A stretch of 64,000 bases of DNA from Vogesella sp. LIG4 (GTDB taxonomy: Bacteria; Pseudomonadota; Gammaproteobacteria; Burkholderiales; Chromobacteriaceae), in NCBI RefSeq assembly GCF_900090205.1, contig NZ_LT607802.1, positions 160,722 through 224,721 on the forward strand. The letters run 5' to 3'. The notes beneath the pieces are model-generated. The model saw only the letters and a list, made by a program, of their open reading frames with translations. It was not told where the DNA came from and did no database searches. Shown here one piece after another: positions 20,046 through 29,254 of this stretch. The position numbers and the translations under genes were made by a program. The first letter of the stretch is position 1, and the number at the start of each line of letters is the position of its first letter.

Positions 20046-21827
20046 TCAGCCCTTGATCCAGGCACCGCCGTCAGCTGTCAGACGCAGCCGGCAGGTATCG
20101 GCCGGCATGCCCTGCAGGGTGACGCGGAAGCTCAGCAGCTCGTCGCGGCGGAAGGCATGCAGCTTGAGCTTGGAGCCCACGCGGTAGCGGCGCAGCGCCT
20201 TGTCCAGGTCGCTCACCCGCACGCCGTTGACGGCAATCACCACGTCGCCGCCGGACAGCCCGGCCGCCTGGGCGGCACCGCCGTCCAGCACCGCGCTGAG
20301 CTTGACGCCCAGCGCATCGCCGGCGGTTTTCACCCCCAGGGTTGGCCGCACGGCGCCGCTGACGATCTCGTCCACCACGCTGCCGCCATCACTGGCACTG
20401 TCGGCCGGCAGCAGTTGCATCTCGACTCCCTGGCCGGCCAGCAGTTCCGCCAGCGGCAGCTCGCGGGTGGAGCGGATCGCCATGTCGAAGAATTTGCCGA
20501 GCTTGAGGCCGGTAACCTGTTCGGCCACGCGCTCCCACTCGTCCTCGGCCAGGCCCTTGCCGTCCGCCAGCCATTTCTGCCACAGCGCCTGCATCACCGT
20601 ATCCAGGCTGCTGGCGCCACGGCTGTGCTTGCGGATGTAGAGGTCCAGCGCCAGCGCCGCCAGCGAGCCCTTGGTGTAGTAGCTGACAATGCTGTTGGGG
20701 CTGTTCTCGTCCTGGCGGTAGTACTTGCTCCAGGCATCGAAGCTGGAATCGGCCAGCGTCTGCTTGTTGCGGCCGTTACCGCGCGCCACGCCGGTGATGG
20801 TCTTGGCCAGCAGGCCGAGGTAGCGTTTTTCGTCGATCAGCCCGCAGCGCACCAGCGCCAGGTCGTCGTAGTAGGAGGTAATGCCCTCGAACGCCCACAG
20901 CAGCGTGGTGTGGCCTTCGCGGTTCAGGTCGTACGGGGTGAACGCCGCCGGCTTCATGCGCTTGACGTTCCAGGTGTGGAAGTACTCGTGGCTGATCAGG
21001 CCCAGCAGCTTGAGGTAGCCGTCGTTAATTCCCGCCTCGCCGTGCTGCGGCAGGTCGTCGCGGCTGGCCACCAGCGCGGTGGAGGCGCGATGCTCCAGCC
21101 CGCCGTAGATGTCGCCGCCGACGAACAGCATGAATACGTAGCGATCGAACGGGGCCGGCTCGCCAAAGAAGCGGATCTGCCATTCGCAGATGCGCTTGGT
21201 GTCTGCGGCCAACCTTTTCAGGTCGGCCTTGTATTTGCCGGAGACCACGAATTCATGCGGCACGCCGCAGGCCTTGAAGCTGACGCGCTCGAACTCGCCC
21301 AGCTCCACCGGGTGGTCGATCAGCTCGTCATAGTTGGCCGCACGGTAGCGGCCGAAGCCGGATTTCTTGCATTCCAGCGCCGGCAGGCTGGTGGCCACCT
21401 GCCACTTGGCCAGTGCCTTGTCTGCCGGCGGCAGGATCTCCACCTCGCACGGCGCGTTCTCGAAGCCGTCCGCCTGCAGGAACACACTGGTGCCGTTGTA
21501 GAAGCCGCGCTCGCCATCCAGGTAGGCGCCGCGCACCGAGAGGTCGTAGGCGTACACGGTGTAGTGCACGGTCAGCGCGCCCTTTGCCGGCGCCGCCAGC
21601 CAGCTGTGCTTGTCCAGCTTGGTGAGCGCCACTGCCTTCCTGCCGCTTTCGGCGCGGATGGCCACGATGTGGCGCGCGAACTCGCGAATCATGTAGCTAC
21701 CCGGAATCCACGCCGGCAGGCGCAGCACCTGGCCGTCAGCGGCGGGCTGGGCGAGGGTAACCGAGACTTCGAACAGGTGGGCTTCGGGAGCGACAGGGCG
21801 AATGCGATAGCTGACAGGGGTAGACAT
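20046..21827 (-). CDS. M61-family metallopeptidase with PDZ domain (glycyl aminopeptidase type)
   Basis: The 593-residue product from ATG 21827 (MSTPVSYRIRPVAPEAHLFE) matches M61 peptidases: an N-terminal beta-rich domain, the zinc motif HEYFHTWNVKRMKP with the downstream Glu in WAFEGITSYY, and a C-terminal PDZ domain (about 500-570, LGVKLSAVLDGGAAQAAGLS) that may bind peptide C-termini. No signal peptide is evident, so it is probably cytosolic. A GTG 42 bases upstream would add 14 unrelated residues. It precedes pepN in the same direction, so the two may act together in peptide turnover. Three repeat copies lie within it (20341, 21204, 21333). Confidence 0.92.
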   Translation of the reverse strand: MSTPVSYRIRPVAPEAHLFEVSVTLAQPAADGQVLRLPAWIPGSYMIREFARHIVAIRAESGRKAVALTKLDKHSWLAAPAKGALTVHYTVYAYDLSVRGAYLDGERGFYNGTSVFLQADGFENAPCEVEILPPADKALAKWQVATSLPALECKKSGFGRYRAANYDELIDHPVELGEFERVSFKACGVPHEFVVSGKYKADLKRLAADTKRICEWQIRFFGEPAPFDRYVFMLFVGGDIYGGLEHRASTALVASRDDLPQHGEAGINDGYLKLLGLISHEYFHTWNVKRMKPAAFTPYDLNREGHTTLLWAFEGITSYYDDLALVRCGLIDEKRYLGLLAKTITGVARGNGRNKQTLADSSFDAWSKYYRQDENSPNSIVSYYTKGSLAALALDLYIRKHSRGASSLDTVMQALWQKWLADGKGLAEDEWERVAEQVTGLKLGKFFDMAIRSTRELPLAELLAGQGVEMQLLPADSASDGGSVVDEIVSGAVRPTLGVKTAGDALGVKLSAVLDGGAAQAAGLSGGDVVIAVNGVRVSDLDKALRRYRVGSKLKLHAFRRDELLSFRVTLQGMPADTCRLRLTADGGAWIKG

Positions 21828-21901
21828 GGAGGCGAACCAGGTATGGCGGGGAAACCCGGATTCTAGCACCTGCCACCCCCGGCCGCCCCTGACCTTCGGG
21901 C

Positions 21902-21942
21902 TTGATATTCATCAATAGCGGAATTATCGATGACAATATAAT
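21902..21942 (+). promoter_or_regulatory. Class II FNR/ANR-type promoter for the cbb3 operon
   Basis: TTGAT-ATTC-ATCAA (21902-21915) is a perfect FNR/ANR consensus site. A perfect TATAAT -10 (21937-21942) follows at the spacing that puts the box centre about 40 bases before a transcription start near 21949. No -35 element is needed in such class II promoters. ccoNOQP is a standard target of FNR/ANR in proteobacteria, so the cluster should be induced when oxygen is low. Confidence 0.85.
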
Positions 21943-21949
21943 CGCTCAA

Positions 21950-22242
21950 TGTCAAAAGCCGGAATGGGGTAAGCAGGCCATACAGCACCGGCCGGCAAGC
22001 CCTGTCGATATTCTTATCGACTAGTGGCTGATGCCCGATTGATTTAGAATGACTCGTTGAAAAAATGGGGATCGAGGGTGGTTATTGCCCGGGGTTGCCA
22101 GCAGTCTCACGGTACCCCGAGCACAGTTCAAGCCTGCCGCATCCCTCGACTTGCCGGGCCTCGTCTAACATGGGGATACGCCCCCGGATCTCAAGTCACC
22201 GGTTTCATAACGTTCTAGTTCGCAACCTTGGAGAAACCCTGA
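21950..22242 (+). other. Long untranslated leader of ccoN
   Basis: About 290 bases separate the inferred transcription start from the ccoN ATG. The region is less GC-rich at its 5' end and has a small GGGGATACGCCCC hairpin near 22171. I see no credible small gene or recognised riboswitch in it, and no copy of the dispersed repeat. Confidence 0.4.
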
Positions 22243-23667
22243 ATGGATACGCAATCCACTTATAACTATAAGGTGGTGCGCCAGTTCTCGATAATGACCG
22301 TGGTCTGGGGCATTGTCGGCATGCTGGTCGGCGTGATTATTGCGGCCCAACTGGTATGGCCAGAGCTCAATTTCGGGCCCTGGTTCCACTACGGCCGCCT
22401 GCGTCCGCTGCACACCAACGCCGTGATCTTCGCCTTTGGCGGCTGTGCGCTGTTTGCCACGTCCTACTACGTGGTGCAGCGCACTTGTCACGTGCGCCTG
22501 ATTTCCGACAAGCTGGCCGCCTTCACCTTCTGGGGTTGGCAGCTGGTCATCGTGGCTGCGGCCATTACCCTGCCGCTGGGTTACACCTTCGGCAAGGAAT
22601 ACGCCGAGCTGGAATGGCCGATCAAGCTGCTGATCGCGGTGATCTGGGTGGTGTACGCCATCGTGTTCTTCGGCACCATCGCCATCCGCAAGGTGAAGCA
22701 CATCTACGTAGCCAACTGGTTCTACGGTGCCTTCATCCTGGCCGTGGCCCTGCTGCACATCGTGAACAGCGCCTTCGTACCGGTATCCATGTGGAAATCC
22801 TACTCGGTGTACGCCGGTGCCGTGGATGCCATGGTGCAGTGGTGGTACGGCCATAACGCCGTGGGCTTCTTCCTGACCGCCGCCTTCCTGGGCATGATGT
22901 ACTACTTCGTACCGAAACAGGCCGGCCGTCCGGTGTACTCCTACCGCCTGTCCGTAGTGCACTTCTGGGCGCTGATCTTCACCTACATGTGGGCCGGCCC
23001 GCACCACCTGCACTACACCGCGCTGCCTGACTGGACCCAGTCCGTAGGCATGGTGTTCTCGCTGATCCTGCTGGCGCCGAGCTGGGGTGGCATGATCAAC
23101 GGCATCATGACCCTGTCCGGTGCCTGGCACAAACTGCGTACCGACCCGGTACTGAAGTTCCTGGTGGTATCCCTGTCCTTCTACGGCATGTCCACCTTCG
23201 AAGGCCCGATGATGTCCATCAAGACCGTTAACGCCCTGTCGCACTACACCGACTGGACCATCGGTCATGTGCACTCCGGCGCACTGGGCTGGGTAGCCTT
23301 CATCTCCATCGGTTCCATGTACTACCTGCTGCCGCGCCTGTTCGGCCGCGACGGCATGCACAGCGTGAAGCTGATCGAAGCACACTTCTGGCTGGCTACC
23401 GTGGGCGTGGTGCTGTACATCGCCTCGCTGTGGATCGCCGGTGTGATGGAAGGCCTGATGTGGCGCGCCCTGAATCCGGACGGCACCCTGACCTACTCCT
23501 TCGCCGAAGCCGTGAAAGCCACCTACCCGTACCTGTTCGTACGCTTCCTGGGCGGCGTGCTGTTCCTGACCGGCATGCTGATCATGGCTTACAACACCTT
23601 CCGCACCGTCTCTGCCGGCCGCGCTGTTGATGCCAAGATCCCGGCTGTTGCAGCCCAAGCGCACTAA
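22243..23667 (+). CDS. ccoN: cbb3-type cytochrome c oxidase subunit I
   Basis: CcoN is the catalytic heme-copper subunit of the high-affinity cbb3 terminal oxidase in the inner membrane. The 474-residue protein has about 12 membrane helices. His ligands are seen in [14 protein letters not shown] (low-spin heme), [12 protein letters not shown] (CuB and the nearby cross-linked Tyr region), [14 protein letters not shown] and [14 protein letters not shown]. It heads ccoNOQP, driven by the FNR-type promoter upstream. The reading frame is intact. Confidence 0.97.
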   Translation: MDTQSTYNYKVVRQFSIMTVVWGIVGMLVGVIIAAQLVWPELNFGPWFHYGRLRPLHTNAVIFAFGGCALFATSYYVVQRTCHVRLISDKLAAFTFWGWQLVIVAAAITLPLGYTFGKEYAELEWPIKLLIAVIWVVYAIVFFGTIAIRKVKHIYVANWFYGAFILAVALLHIVNSAFVPVSMWKSYSVYAGAVDAMVQWWYGHNAVGFFLTAAFLGMMYYFVPKQAGRPVYSYRLSVVHFWALIFTYMWAGPHHLHYTALPDWTQSVGMVFSLILLAPSWGGMINGIMTLSGAWHKLRTDPVLKFLVVSLSFYGMSTFEGPMMSIKTVNALSHYTDWTIGHVHSGALGWVAFISIGSMYYLLPRLFGRDGMHSVKLIEAHFWLATVGVVLYIASLWIAGVMEGLMWRALNPDGTLTYSFAEAVKATYPYLFVRFLGGVLFLTGMLIMAYNTFRTVSAGRAVDAKIPAVAAQAH

Positions 23668-23685
23668 GGGTTCAAGGGAAACATC

Positions 23686-24300
23686 ATGGAAAAAATCCAG
23701 AAACTGATCGAAGAAAACGTAGCGTATCTGATCGTGCTGACCCTGCTGGTCATCAGCGTGGCAGCCCTGGTCGAGATCGTACCGCTGATGTTCCAGAAGT
23801 CGACCACCGAGCCGGTGGCAGGCGTGAAGCCGTACAACGCGCTGCAGCTGACCGGCCGCGACATCTACATCCGTGAAGGCTGCTACCTGTGTCACTCGCA
23901 GATGATCCGCCCGTTCCGTGCCGAAACCGAACGTTACGGCCACTACTCGGTAGCCGGTGAATCGGTGTACGACCACCCGTTCCAGTGGGGCTCCAAGCGT
24001 ACCGGCCCGGATCTGGCCCGCGTTGGCGGCCGCTACTCCGACGAATGGCACCGCGTACACCTGAACAACCCGCGCGACGTGGTTCCGGAATCCAACATGC
24101 CGGCATTCCCGTGGCTGGCCCGCAACCTGGCCGACGCTGACAGCGTTGCCGCCAAGATGACGGCCCTGCGCAAGGTTGGCGTACCGTACACCGACAAGGA
24201 AATCGCCGAAGCCAAATCCATGGTGGATGGCAAGTCCGAGCTGGATGCACTGATCGCTTACCTGCAAGGCCTGGGTCTTGCGCTGAAAAACGCACGCTAA
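23686..24300 (+). CDS. ccoO: cbb3-type cytochrome c oxidase subunit II
   Basis: CcoO is the membrane-anchored monoheme cytochrome c subunit that passes electrons to CcoN. The 204-residue product has an N-terminal anchor helix (about 13-35) and one heme c site CYLCHSQ, with a distal Met in the [10 protein letters not shown] segment. It starts 18 bases after ccoN, after AAGGGAAAC. Confidence 0.97.
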   Translation: MEKIQKLIEENVAYLIVLTLLVISVAALVEIVPLMFQKSTTEPVAGVKPYNALQLTGRDIYIREGCYLCHSQMIRPFRAETERYGHYSVAGESVYDHPFQWGSKRTGPDLARVGGRYSDEWHRVHLNNPRDVVPESNMPAFPWLARNLADADSVAAKMTALRKVGVPYTDKEIAEAKSMVDGKSELDALIAYLQGLGLALKNAR

Positions 24301-24303
24301 GCC

Positions 24304-24483
24304 ATGGAGCTGACCAACCTGGCACGTACCCTGTTCACGGTGTTCTGCTTCACGCTGTTCGTCGTGGTCGTGGTGGGTGCCTTCGGCAAAAAATCCAAGA
24401 AGCGTTACGACGAAGCGGCCAACCTGGTCTTTGATGACGAAGACAAGCAGCCGAACAAGCCGGACGCTTCCAACGGAGCCTGA
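24304..24483 (+). CDS. ccoQ: cbb3 oxidase small subunit CcoQ
   Basis: This 59-residue ORF (MELTNLARTLFTVFCFTLFV) has one membrane helix followed by a charged tail (GKKSKKRYDEAANLVFDDED), as CcoQ proteins do. CcoQ stabilises the assembled oxidase or supports CcoP in some species and is dispensable in others. It sits exactly between ccoO and ccoP, starting three bases after the ccoO stop and ending one base before the ccoP ATG. A near-match of the dispersed word (last base T instead of A) lies in it. Confidence 0.93.
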   Translation: MELTNLARTLFTVFCFTLFVVVVVGAFGKKSKKRYDEAANLVFDDEDKQPNKPDASNGA

Positions 24484-24484
24484 A

Positions 24485-25399
24485 ATGAGTGATTTCGTAA
24501 GTAACTTCTGGGGCGTGTACATCGCCGTCGTGGTAATTGCGGGTATCGTAGGCCTGGCCTACCTGCTGTTCTCCCAGTCGAAGACCACGGTCAAGAAAGG
24601 CGAGCAGGTAGAAATTACCGGCCACGTCTGGGACGGTGACCTGGCCGAGTACAACAACCCGCTGCCGCGCTGGTGGATGCTGATGTTCTACATCACCCTG
24701 CTGTTCGGTGCGGTCTACCTGGCCCTGTACCCGGGCCTGGGCACCTGGAAAGGCCTGCGCGGCTGGACCTCGGTTGGCCAGTACAAGGAAGAAAAGGCGC
24801 AAGCCGAAGCCAAGTACCAGCCGCTGTACGACCAGTACCTGAAGCAGGACATCAAGGCCCTGTCCACCAACCCGGACGCGCAGGCCATGGGCAAGCGCCT
24901 GTTCCAGACCTACTGCGTACAGTGCCACGGCTCCGACGCACGCGGTGCCAAGGGCTTCCCGAACCTGACCGACAACGACTGGCTGTACGGTGGTACCCCG
25001 GAAATCATCCAGACCACCATCATGGGCGGTCGCCACGGCCAGATGCCGGCCTTCGGTGCTGCCTTCGGTGAAGAGAAGGTCAAGGATGTGGCCAACTACG
25101 TGATGTCGCTGTCCGGCAAGAAGCACGACGCCGAACGCGCCGCACGCGGCAAGGAAACCTTCGCCGCCATCTGCTCGACCTGTCACGGTCCGGATGGCAA
25201 GGGCAACCAGACCATCGGCGCCCCGAACCTGACCGACAACATCTGGCTGTACGGTGGTACCGAAAAGACCATCATCGAGACCGTGACCAACGGTCGCAAC
25301 AACCAGATGCCGGCCTGGAAGGACTTCCTCGGCGACGGCAAGGTTCACCTGCTGGCTTCTTACGTATACGGCCTGTCGCACAACGGCAAAGCCCAGTAA
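24485..25399 (+). CDS. ccoP: cbb3-type cytochrome c oxidase subunit III (diheme)
   Basis: CcoP is the diheme cytochrome c subunit that accepts electrons from soluble cytochromes. ATG 24485 overlaps the end of ccoQ closely and gives 304 residues: an N-terminal helix (about 9-29), a second helix (about 60-78, RWWMLMFYITLLFGAVYLAL), then two cytochrome c domains with CVQCHGS and CSTCHGP heme sites. The two domains repeat the motif NLTDN-WLYGGT, typical of CcoP. A strong terminator follows. Confidence 0.97.
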   Translation: MSDFVSNFWGVYIAVVVIAGIVGLAYLLFSQSKTTVKKGEQVEITGHVWDGDLAEYNNPLPRWWMLMFYITLLFGAVYLALYPGLGTWKGLRGWTSVGQYKEEKAQAEAKYQPLYDQYLKQDIKALSTNPDAQAMGKRLFQTYCVQCHGSDARGAKGFPNLTDNDWLYGGTPEIIQTTIMGGRHGQMPAFGAAFGEEKVKDVANYVMSLSGKKHDAERAARGKETFAAICSTCHGPDGKGNQTIGAPNLTDNIWLYGGTEKTIIETVTNGRNNQMPAWKDFLGDGKVHLLASYVYGLSHNGKAQ

Positions 25400-25412
25400 T
25401 TGATGCTGCTCA

Positions 25413-25443
25413 ATACTGCCCGCGCAAGCGGGCAGTATCTTTT
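25413..25443 (+). terminator. Intrinsic terminator after ccoP
   Basis: ATACTGCCCGC (25413-25423), loop GCAA, GCGGGCAGTAT (25428-25438), then CTTTT. An eleven-base perfect stem ends the ccoNOQP unit. Confidence 0.9.
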
Positions 25444-25551
25444 CCTGCATTCAATATATTGTTTTGTGAAATATACCAACCCCAGAAGCTTGCGCCAAAG
25501 GCATACAATCAAGCATCTCTTTGGCGGAAACTTTTCGCAGGAACCCCCACC

Positions 25552-26970
25552 ATGACTGACAAGCTCAAAGACATAGCCGTCAAAGTCGAGTCCCCGAAAG
25601 CAGACGCCGTTTCCCTGTATGCCGCGCAAAAGAAAATCTACCCGCGCAGCGTAAAAGGGCTGTTCGCCAACTGGCGCATCCTGTTCGTACTGGGCACCCA
25701 GCTGGTCTACCTGGGCCTGCCGTGGCTGCAATGGAATGGCCATCAGGCGGTGCTGTTCGACCTGATCAACCGCAAGTTCTACCTGTTCGGCATGACCGTG
25801 CTGCCGCAGGACTTCGTCTACCTCGCTGCCCTGCTGCTGATCAGCGCCTTCGGCCTGTTCGCCTGGACCACCATTGCCGGCCGGCTATGGTGCGGCTACT
25901 CCTGTCCGCAAACGGTGTACACCGAGATCATGCTGTGGATCGAACAATGGGTGGAAGGCGACCGCAACAAGCGCATGAAGCTGGACAAGGAGCCATGGAG
26001 CCTGCGCAAGCTGCGCCTCAAGGGCACCTCGCGCGGGCTGATGATCCTGTTCTCGCTGTGGACCGGTTTCAGCCTGGTGGGCTACTTCACCCCCATCCAC
26101 CAGCTGGTTGCCGCCATGCCGACATTCAATTACGGCACCTGGGAAACCTTCTGGATGTTCTTCTACGCCGGCTTCACCTACCTGCTGGCCGGTCACATGC
26201 GTGAACAGGTCTGCAAGTACATGTGCCCGTACGCCCGCTTCCAGAGCACCATGTTCGATGAAGACACCCTGATCATCTCCTACGATGAAAAACGCGGCGA
26301 ACCGCGTGGCGCACGCAAGAAAGGCCAGGAACACCAGAACCTGGGCGACTGCGTGAACTGCGGCATCTGCGTACAGGTATGCCCGGTGGGCATCGACATC
26401 CGCAACGGCCTGCAGTACGAATGCATCGGCTGCGCCGCCTGTATCGACGCCTGTGACGAAGTGATGGTGAAAGTGGGCAGCCCCAAGGGCCTGATCCGCT
26501 ACACCACCGAGGCCGCGCTGGAAGGCAAGTACCCGGAAAGCCAGTTCTGGTCGCGCCTGAAGCGCCCGCGCGTAGTGATGTACACCCTGGTGCTGGGCAT
26601 CGTGATGGTGGCCGCCGGCACCTCGCTGGCCATGCGCAAGCCGTTCCGGGTGGACGTGATCCGCGACCGGGCCTCGCTGGTGCGCGAAACCGACGATGGC
26701 CGCCTGGAAAACAGCTACAGCATCCGCATCATGAACGTGTCGGAACAAGTACAGCATTACCGCATCTCAGTCGAAGGCATGCACGACATCAAGCTGCAGA
26801 CTGATCACAAGGACATCGTGGTCAAACCGGCCGAAGATGAACTGGTTGCCGTACGCGTACAGGCCGATCCGGAAGAAGCCACCAAGGGCAGCCATGAAAT
26901 CCACTTCGTCATTGAATCGGTAGAAAGCGGCAGCGTCGTTCATGAAAAATCCAGCTTTATCGGTGAATAA
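25552..26970 (+). CDS. ccoG: Cytochrome c oxidase accessory protein CcoG (RdxA/FixG)
   Basis: CcoG is a polyferredoxin-like membrane protein needed for copper delivery (Cu2+ reduction) during cbb3 oxidase assembly. The 472-residue product from ATG 25552 (after AGGAACCCC) has about five membrane helices and two 4Fe-4S sites, CVNCGICVQVCPVG and CIGCAACIDACDEV, plus an earlier WCGYSCPQTVY motif and a C-terminal immunoglobulin-like domain. It lies behind the ccoP terminator, so it needs either readthrough or its own promoter. ccoH begins one base after its stop. Confidence 0.95.
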   Translation: MTDKLKDIAVKVESPKADAVSLYAAQKKIYPRSVKGLFANWRILFVLGTQLVYLGLPWLQWNGHQAVLFDLINRKFYLFGMTVLPQDFVYLAALLLISAFGLFAWTTIAGRLWCGYSCPQTVYTEIMLWIEQWVEGDRNKRMKLDKEPWSLRKLRLKGTSRGLMILFSLWTGFSLVGYFTPIHQLVAAMPTFNYGTWETFWMFFYAGFTYLLAGHMREQVCKYMCPYARFQSTMFDEDTLIISYDEKRGEPRGARKKGQEHQNLGDCVNCGICVQVCPVGIDIRNGLQYECIGCAACIDACDEVMVKVGSPKGLIRYTTEAALEGKYPESQFWSRLKRPRVVMYTLVLGIVMVAAGTSLAMRKPFRVDVIRDRASLVRETDDGRLENSYSIRIMNVSEQVQHYRISVEGMHDIKLQTDHKDIVVKPAEDELVAVRVQADPEEATKGSHEIHFVIESVESGSVVHEKSSFIGE

Positions 26971-26971
26971 C

Positions 26972-27493
26972 ATGCAGAAATCGGCAGGGACCCCCACCCC
27001 CTGGTACAAGAACCGCTGGCCATGGCTGCTGATGGCCGGGCCGGCCATCGCGGTGGTCGCCGGCATCGTGACCTTCCGCCTGGCGGTCGTCACCGCCGAC
27101 GACCTGGTAGTGGACGACTACTACAAGCGCGGCAAGGACATCAACCTGGAGCTGAGCCGCGACAAGGCAGCGGTGGCGATGGGCATCTCCGCCCAGGCCA
27201 TGTTCAGCGACGACCACCACAGCGTGCGCATCATCACCAGCAGCAAGCAGCCGCTGCAGGACAACCTGGTGCTGCAATTGCTGCACCCCACCAAACAGCC
27301 GGAAGACCAGACCGTGCCGCTGGAACGCATTGCCGACAACACCTACCAGGCGACCATACGCAGCGAAGCGGCCGACCACTGGTATGTGCGGCTGCAGGAC
27401 CGCGCCGGCAAATGGCGGCTGCAGGGCGAATGGCGCCCCGCGGAAAGCCAGGCAGTGCAACTGGGCAACCCGAAACTGGAGGCCGCAGAATGA
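26972..27493 (+). CDS. ccoH: FixH/CcoH family cbb3 assembly protein
   Basis: The 173-residue protein has one N-terminal membrane helix (about 15-37, WPWLLMAGPAIAVVAGIV) followed by the FixH-family sequence ADDLVVDDYYKRGKDINLEL and a periplasmic domain. FixH/CcoH is an assembly factor for cbb3 oxidase. I prefer ATG 26972, with GGTGA five bases upstream; ATG 26942 overlapping ccoG would add ten residues. Confidence 0.88.
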   Translation: MQKSAGTPTPWYKNRWPWLLMAGPAIAVVAGIVTFRLAVVTADDLVVDDYYKRGKDINLELSRDKAAVAMGISAQAMFSDDHHSVRIITSSKQPLQDNLVLQLLHPTKQPEDQTVPLERIADNTYQATIRSEAADHWYVRLQDRAGKWRLQGEWRPAESQAVQLGNPKLEAAE

Positions 27494-27909
27494 TGAACAC
27501 CCTGTTCCAGCGCCGTACCCTGCTGCTGGCCGTGCTGGCACCACTGTTGGCCGCATGCGCCAGCACCCATGGCCAGCCGCCGCAGTCCTACCTGAACGGC
27601 AGCGCTTTCTATCAGGAAAAAATCGCCTTCCCGCGCGACAAGACCCTGCTGCGCGTGCGCCTGCTGGACGTAAGCGACAGCAACGCCGCCCCGGCCATTC
27701 TGGCCGAGCAGTCGCTGGAAAAAGTGGCCACCCCGACCGACTACTCACTGTGCTATGACGCCCAGACCGCACAGCCGGGCCACCGCTACGCAGTGGATGC
27801 TCGCCTGTTCGTCAACGGCGAACTGCGCATGCAGGGCCAGGCCAGCGTCGGCCAGCTCAACGGCAAGGACGCCGGACCGCAGGTACGCATGCAGTCGGCC
27901 ACGGAGTAA
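27490..27909 (+). CDS. YbaY-type lipoprotein
   Basis: The 139-residue product starts MMNTLFQRRTLLLAVLAPLL and has a lipobox LAAC with Cys at position 22, predicting a lipid-anchored exported protein. The mature part (YQEKIAFPRDKTLLRVRLLD) matches the YbaY/YscW-like beta-sandwich family, of uncertain function. It overlaps the ccoH stop by four bases, so it is co-transcribed with the assembly genes. Notably the dispersed repeat (27546-27555) forms the codons for the LAA of the lipobox. Confidence 0.8.
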   Translation: MMNTLFQRRTLLLAVLAPLLAACASTHGQPPQSYLNGSAFYQEKIAFPRDKTLLRVRLLDVSDSNAAPAILAEQSLEKVATPTDYSLCYDAQTAQPGHRYAVDARLFVNGELRMQGQASVGQLNGKDAGPQVRMQSATE

Positions 27910-27922
27910 GCCTCTCCCCGGG

Positions 27923-27951
27923 AAACGGGCCTGCCATGCAGGCCCGTTTTG
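27923..27951. terminator. Bidirectional intrinsic terminator
   Basis: AAACGGGCCTGC (27923-27934), loop CAT, GCAGGCCCGTTT (27938-27949) followed by TT on the + strand, between the convergent lipoprotein and MFS genes. Confidence 0.88.
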
Positions 27952-27962
27952 CTTTGCCCTGC

Positions 27963-29177
27963 TCAACGCAGCCCACGTACCTGCGAGCAGGCGCAGCCCA
28001 GTGCAGCCAGGCCCTGCAGCGCGACTGCGGCCAACATGAGTTCCAACAGCGGCCAGCTATGGCTGAGCACGCCGGTCAGCCATAGCGACACCGGCATGGC
28101 CAGCTTGAACAGCGAGCCGGTCAGGCCGGCAACCCGCCCTATCGTCTGCGCCGAACTGCTCTCCTGGCGATAGCTCCAGATCGCCACATTGCCGCACACC
28201 GCGACAAAGCCGTACCCCAACTGCGACAGTGCCAGCAACCATGGCGAAGTCAGCTGTGCCAACGCCAGCATGCCCACCGCCTCCAGTAACCAGCAGCCCA
28301 CGATAATGCGCCCCAGCCCCAGCCGTGCGCGCAGGCGTGGCATCAGCACACCGGCCAGCACGCCGCCGGCACCAGCGCAGGCAAACAAGGCGCCCAGTTC
28401 GGTGGATGACATGCCCAGCACATCACGCGCCCGAAAAATGAAACACACCTCGCTGACACCCGCCGCACCGTTTGCCACCACCACCAGCCAGGCCAGCTGC
28501 CACAACGGCTGATTGGCGCGCAGGGCTTGCCAGCCCTCCAGCAGTTCTCCGATAAAGCTGCGCCCTTCAGCCCTGCCAACCGGCATCGCCGGCACAGTCA
28601 ACATGGCACATGCGGCCAACATGAACAGCATGGCCGGCAGCCCCAGCCCCCAGGCCGGCGCCGACAGCGCGATGACCATGCCGGACAGCAGCGGCCCGCT
28701 GACGGCAAATACATTGAACAGCGTATTCAGATAGCTGGTAGCCGCCAGCTGCTGCGCTGCCGGCACGCATTGTTTCACCAGCCCCAAACGGCACACCGCG
28801 GTCACGTACTGACACAGCATCAGGCCAAACGCCAGCGGATAAAACCAGCTCACCGGCAAGCGGTGCAACGCCAGAGCCAGCGCCGCACCGCCCGCCAGCC
28901 CGCACATCAGCAGCAGGCTGCGCTGCGCCCAGCGCCGACGGCAGACCCGATCCACCCAGACACCTATGAACACCGCCAGCAACAGATTGGGCAGAAAGCT
29001 CATCGCGCGCAGGCTGCTCATCGCCTGCAGCGAATGACTCAGCTCGTACACGATCAGTGGCAGCGCCAGTTCATAGATCTGCGTACCCAGCGCCATGAGC
29101 AAAGTAGAGGCGAACAGCCCGACGAACACGGGTTGGCGCCATAGCGCCTGCGGATGAAGGAATGCTTCGGATTTCAT
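27963..29177 (-). CDS. MFS transporter, EntS-like family
   Basis: The 404-residue protein has about 12 membrane helices and resembles the enterobactin-exporter (EntS, MFS_3) branch: QPVFVGLFASTLLMALGTQIYE at the start, the loop-2 motif GVWVDRVCRRRWAQRS and a conserved VCFIFRARDVLGMSSTELG region. ATG 29177 is chosen; a TTG upstream is weaker. It is divergent from an SgrR-like gene, similar to the sgrR-setA layout of enterobacteria though SetA is a different MFS group. Substrate unknown; siderophore or sugar efflux are possibilities. Two repeat copies lie within it. Confidence 0.8.
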   Translation of the reverse strand: MKSEAFLHPQALWRQPVFVGLFASTLLMALGTQIYELALPLIVYELSHSLQAMSSLRAMSFLPNLLLAVFIGVWVDRVCRRRWAQRSLLLMCGLAGGAALALALHRLPVSWFYPLAFGLMLCQYVTAVCRLGLVKQCVPAAQQLAATSYLNTLFNVFAVSGPLLSGMVIALSAPAWGLGLPAMLFMLAACAMLTVPAMPVGRAEGRSFIGELLEGWQALRANQPLWQLAWLVVVANGAAGVSEVCFIFRARDVLGMSSTELGALFACAGAGGVLAGVLMPRLRARLGLGRIIVGCWLLEAVGMLALAQLTSPWLLALSQLGYGFVAVCGNVAIWSYRQESSSAQTIGRVAGLTGSLFKLAMPVSLWLTGVLSHSWPLLELMLAAVALQGLAALGCACSQVRGLR

Positions 29178-29235
29178 GCTGCCACCATGCAATTAACAGG
29201 ATGAGCAGCTTGCCGGATAAAAGCGGCGCATAATG

Positions 29236-29254
29236 AGGAGGATATTTGAATATC
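29236..29254 (+). promoter_or_regulatory. Strong SD and overlapping dyad at the sgrR-like start
   Basis: AGGAGG (29236-29241) sits four bases before a TTG (29246), supporting TTG over the ATG at 29270. The start codon lies in a perfect dyad, GATATT-TG-AATATC (29241-29254), so a protein bound there, or an RNA fold, would block initiation. Confidence 0.5.

Noticed and set aside
24416..24425. A near-copy of the dispersed word (AGCGGCCAAC) in ccoQ, and another at about 42483 in lysS.
   Set aside because: Each has a mismatch at the last base; I counted exact 10-mers only.
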